Shown: positions 5,615 through 7,929 of the stretch, piece by piece
Numbering within the stretch: position 1 is the stretch's first letter
Layout: every line of letters begins with the position of its first letter
Origin: Candidatus Hydrogenedentota bacterium
GTDB lineage: Bacteria; Hydrogenedentota; Hydrogenedentia; Hydrogenedentales; SLHB01
Assembly: GCA_029262095.1 (NCBI GenBank)
Contig: JAJDAB010000690.1
Coordinates: forward strand, 1-7,929
DNA length: 7,929 nt
Reading direction: 5' to 3'
The notes under the pieces: generated by a model
Seen by the model: only the letters and a program-made list of their open reading frames with translations
The model's database searches: none
Told to the model about the DNA's origin: nothing
Program-made: the position numbers and the translations under genes

Positions 5615-7733
5615 ACGGGAAAATTCCGCGCGCATCTCACATGTCTTGGGCAACTACGAAATTTTCGACGAACTCGGTCGTGGTGGAATGGGAATCGTCT
5701 ATCGAGGACTCGACCTGTCGTTGGACCGCCCGGTTGCCGTGAAAGTATTGCGCGACGATTTGCGCATGCAGCCGATGATTGTGAGCCGATTCGCACGGGA
5801 AGCGCGCGCCGCGGCGTCACTCGACCATCCCAACATTGTGCAGATTTATTCTGTAGGCGAAACACACGGGACGCCCTATATTGCCATGGAGTTGGTGGAT
5901 TCGGAGCCGTTGAGCGCACTGATGATCCGGGAGGGCAAGCTACCCTGGAAGCGAGCATTTGGAATTGCCGCGCAAGTGGCCGCTGCATTGGGAAGCGCGC
6001 ACGATGCGCAAATTATCCATCGCGATGTGAAGCCGCCAAATATCCTTCTGTCAGACAAGGATAAGGCGTACGTGACAGACTTTGGTATTGCGAAAATATT
6101 GAGTATGCACGATCAATTGACGCTGGATGGCACCAAGTTGGGTACTCCGCAATACATGTCACCCGAACGTTGCCGGACCGGTGACGCCAGTGCTGCGAGT
6201 GATTTGTATTCTCTGGGTGTGTTGTTGTTTCAAATGATAAGCGGACGCCTTCCACACGAGGGCAATTCCGCGACTGAACTCGTAAAACGCATTATTTCCG
6301 ATCCGCCTGCGCGTCTTCGTTTCTTCGTACCGGACGTGCCAGAAGATGTCGAACGGTTGGTGGCATGGTGTATTGAAACGCGCCCGGAAAATCGCCCAGC
6401 ATCGGCCTTGGTGGCACGCGATGCGATGAATCGCGTGTGTGCTGGCCAACGCTTGGATATTCGCTCTTCTGCGGTGTCACGAGCGATCGCAGATTTTCGC
6501 GGCGACACACGCGTGTCCAAGCGCCGTAAGCCAAGCACTCAGCGGACTGCCGCGGCAAAGCCTTGGCAACGGCTTGCCCCCATGTGGAATAGTTGGACCG
6601 CTGTCGCCGTCTCGGCGATGGTGGCGATTCTCGCGGGTTGGAGCGTTAGTCGCTTCGTGAGCGCGGATGAGGTGGTAGCCGATACTGGACAGCACGAAAT
6701 ATCGAATTGGTATGTCCCAAAGAGTGCCGCGTCGTTCTTGCATGAAGCGGAAAATACGTGGATCGCGCACCTAGCAGACCCGGTTCCGCGTATTGAGAGC
6801 ATTGTCTGGGGCGACGCTAGTCAATCATTCTACGTACTCACCGGGAGCGGTGACGACGCATCGGAAGTACGACGCGCGGTTCTTGCAATAAATCCAATGA
6901 CGCGCGCTGCTCGCGCAGCGGCACCAAGGCTGAATCAACGTGGCGCCTTCGTCGATCTCGACCGCGCAGGACAGCCAGGCATTGGTTTTGTCGGGGTCTC
7001 GTCGGAGCTGGCCGTTGCCCAATCGGCGATGTTGGAAACCGGAGCCCAACGCGATGCGGCCTGGGTTCATGATGCAATCGCGGGCGTCGTCGGTAATTCA
7101 CGCGTCGGCGATGTCGCACGCTGCGCATTTCACCCCACGGAGTCGAGGTTGTTGTTCGCCGTCCGCGATGTGAGTGGCGGCGAATCCTTATACGAGCATG
7201 GCTTCGGCGATTCAGGTAGATTTATTGCAACGGCCCATTCAATTGGGGCGATCGACTACTCCGCCGATGGAACCCGGTACATTTATTCATTACACGATGC
7301 GGACGGTCTCGTTCGGGCCTACGCCGGAATTACCGGCGGAGGAGAGGCCCCCGTGTTGATTTGGCAGGGAAATACCAAGTTGAATCTTGGCGCGATTCAC
7401 CCGGATGGTCAAGCGATCATCGTCTCGAATGGGCACAAATCATTGAGCGAGATCGCGTTCGACGGCCCGCTCAGCGAGCGCTCGCTTGGAGCGGGAATGC
7501 AGCCGGTATGGATCGACTCAAACCGTCTTGCAACTATCGCCCCCGATACTCGCGGAGTGACACAAATCTGGGAAGTGTCAAGAGATGATGGGAACAGCCG
7601 GCGACAAATATCATTCATCGAAGGAGGGATTGAGGGTCCGCTCGTTGTCTCCTCCAATGGGGAATGGATCGCCGCTATACCCCGCAACGGCGATCGCGCA
7701 TCAGTGATGTTGCTAAACGTTACCGCTGATTGA
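5607..7733 (+). CDS. Transmembrane Ser/Thr protein kinase with C-terminal beta-propeller sensor (kinase 2)
   Basis: A 708-residue paralogue of the kinase just upstream. The kinase domain (about 17-275) has GRGGMGIV (24-31), VAVK with K46, E65, HRDVKPPNILL with D140 and N145, DFG with D158, GTPQYMSPE (179-187) and R263, so it should be active. Its activation segment carries T172, at the place of PknB T171, and also T176, so conventional autophosphorylation is possible. A basic linker (302-322) precedes one membrane helix (about 330-348). The exported ~360 residues hold propeller-type motifs near W401, 510 (FHPTESRL), 553 (YSADGTRY), 599 (IHPDGQAI) and 684 (SSNGEWIAAI). The final part (DTRGVTQIWEVS, then the RRQ and EGGIEG motifs) matches the upstream protein's end (DSRGQDQIWAIE, RRQ, EDGIDG). 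The start overlaps the upstream stop by 8 nt. The ligand and cytoplasmic substrates are unknown, and no phosphatase gene is visible in the window. Confidence 0.94.
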   Translation: MSKRENSARISHVLGNYEIFDELGRGGMGIVYRGLDLSLDRPVAVKVLRDDLRMQPMIVSRFAREARAAASLDHPNIVQIYSVGETHGTPYIAMELVDSEPLSALMIREGKLPWKRAFGIAAQVAAALGSAHDAQIIHRDVKPPNILLSDKDKAYVTDFGIAKILSMHDQLTLDGTKLGTPQYMSPERCRTGDASAASDLYSLGVLLFQMISGRLPHEGNSATELVKRIISDPPARLRFFVPDVPEDVERLVAWCIETRPENRPASALVARDAMNRVCAGQRLDIRSSAVSRAIADFRGDTRVSKRRKPSTQRTAAAKPWQRLAPMWNSWTAVAVSAMVAILAGWSVSRFVSADEVVADTGQHEISNWYVPKSAASFLHEAENTWIAHLADPVPRIESIVWGDASQSFYVLTGSGDDASEVRRAVLAINPMTRAARAAAPRLNQRGAFVDLDRAGQPGIGFVGVSSELAVAQSAMLETGAQRDAAWVHDAIAGVVGNSRVGDVARCAFHPTESRLLFAVRDVSGGESLYEHGFGDSGRFIATAHSIGAIDYSADGTRYIYSLHDADGLVRAYAGITGGGEAPVLIWQGNTKLNLGAIHPDGQAIIVSNGHKSLSEIAFDGPLSERSLGAGMQPVWIDSNRLATIAPDTRGVTQIWEVSRDDGNSRRQISFIEGGIEGPLVVSSNGEWIAAIPRNGDRASVMLLNVTAD

Positions 7734-7879
7734 GTCTACGTTGTGTAGAGCCGAGCAAGTTTTTCACTGTCGTGTATCGAATTGCCCCAGCATCGAACTT
7801 GAAATAATGGAACGTAATTCCTTCTAGAGTTAATCTCAATACAAAACTGCCATAAAACGATTATACTTAGATTTAATTC

Positions 7880-7907
7880 TTGACGATATGAGTTACAAAA
7901 CGATATT
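7880..7907 (+). promoter_or_regulatory. Weak promoter candidate reading out of the window
   Basis: TTGACG (7880-7885), a 16-bp spacer and GATATT (7902-7907) give 5-of-6 and 4-of-6 matches to the sigma70 consensus. It lies in the AT-rich 196 bp after the second kinase, where I see no supported gene. In such AT-rich DNA a match of this quality can occur by chance, and any gene it serves lies beyond the window. Confidence 0.25.
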
Positions 7908-7929
7908 GGTTCAATTGAGAACGTCTGGA

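Noticed and set aside
7735..7764. Terminator after kinase 2: TCTAC-GTTGT-GTAGA followed by a T5 run
   Set aside because: The stem is only 5 bp, AT-containing, and separated by 10 nt from the short T-run at 7760-7764; too weak to call.

Overview
The window looks like chromosomal DNA from a Gram-negative bacterium that uses eukaryote-like Ser/Thr kinases. Coding DNA is moderately GC-rich, and the two intergenic stretches (3072-3352 and 7734-7929) are clearly AT-richer. All five genes are on the + strand. The phylum cannot be fixed from the sequence: receptor-type kinases with beta-propeller sensors occur in Acidobacteria, Planctomycetes-like lineages and some Gammaproteobacteria.

Left block (1-3071): three tightly packed genes, likely one transcript. 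They are a 5'-truncated MscS-family mechanosensitive channel, a WbuC-type cupin whose start overlaps the channel's stop, and, 18 nt further on, an amidase-signature hydrolase resembling 6-aminohexanoate-cyclic-dimer hydrolases. Nothing shows that the three work in one pathway.

Spacer (3072-3352): it begins with a compact, highly palindromic element (3082-3175). A near-perfect 16-bp outer inverted repeat encloses a perfect 8-bp hairpin and further copies of the arm motifs, so several folds compete. An AT-rich region follows, with a good sigma70-like promoter (TTGACA, 17-bp spacer, TAAATT) and a Shine-Dalgarno sequence for the first kinase.

Right block (3353-7733): two paralogous transmembrane Ser/Thr kinases in tandem, overlapping by 8 nt (ATGTCTAA). 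Each has an N-terminal kinase domain, a basic juxtamembrane linker, one membrane helix and a C-terminal TolB/WD40-like beta-propeller predicted to lie outside the cytoplasm. Their catalytic residues have identical numbering (K46, E65, D140, N145, D158). The upstream kinase has Glu where the downstream one has a phosphorylatable activation-loop Thr. The likely picture is a co-expressed, possibly hetero-oligomeric receptor kinase pair with an unknown ligand. The last ~196 bp hold no gene that I can support, only a weak promoter candidate for something beyond the window.
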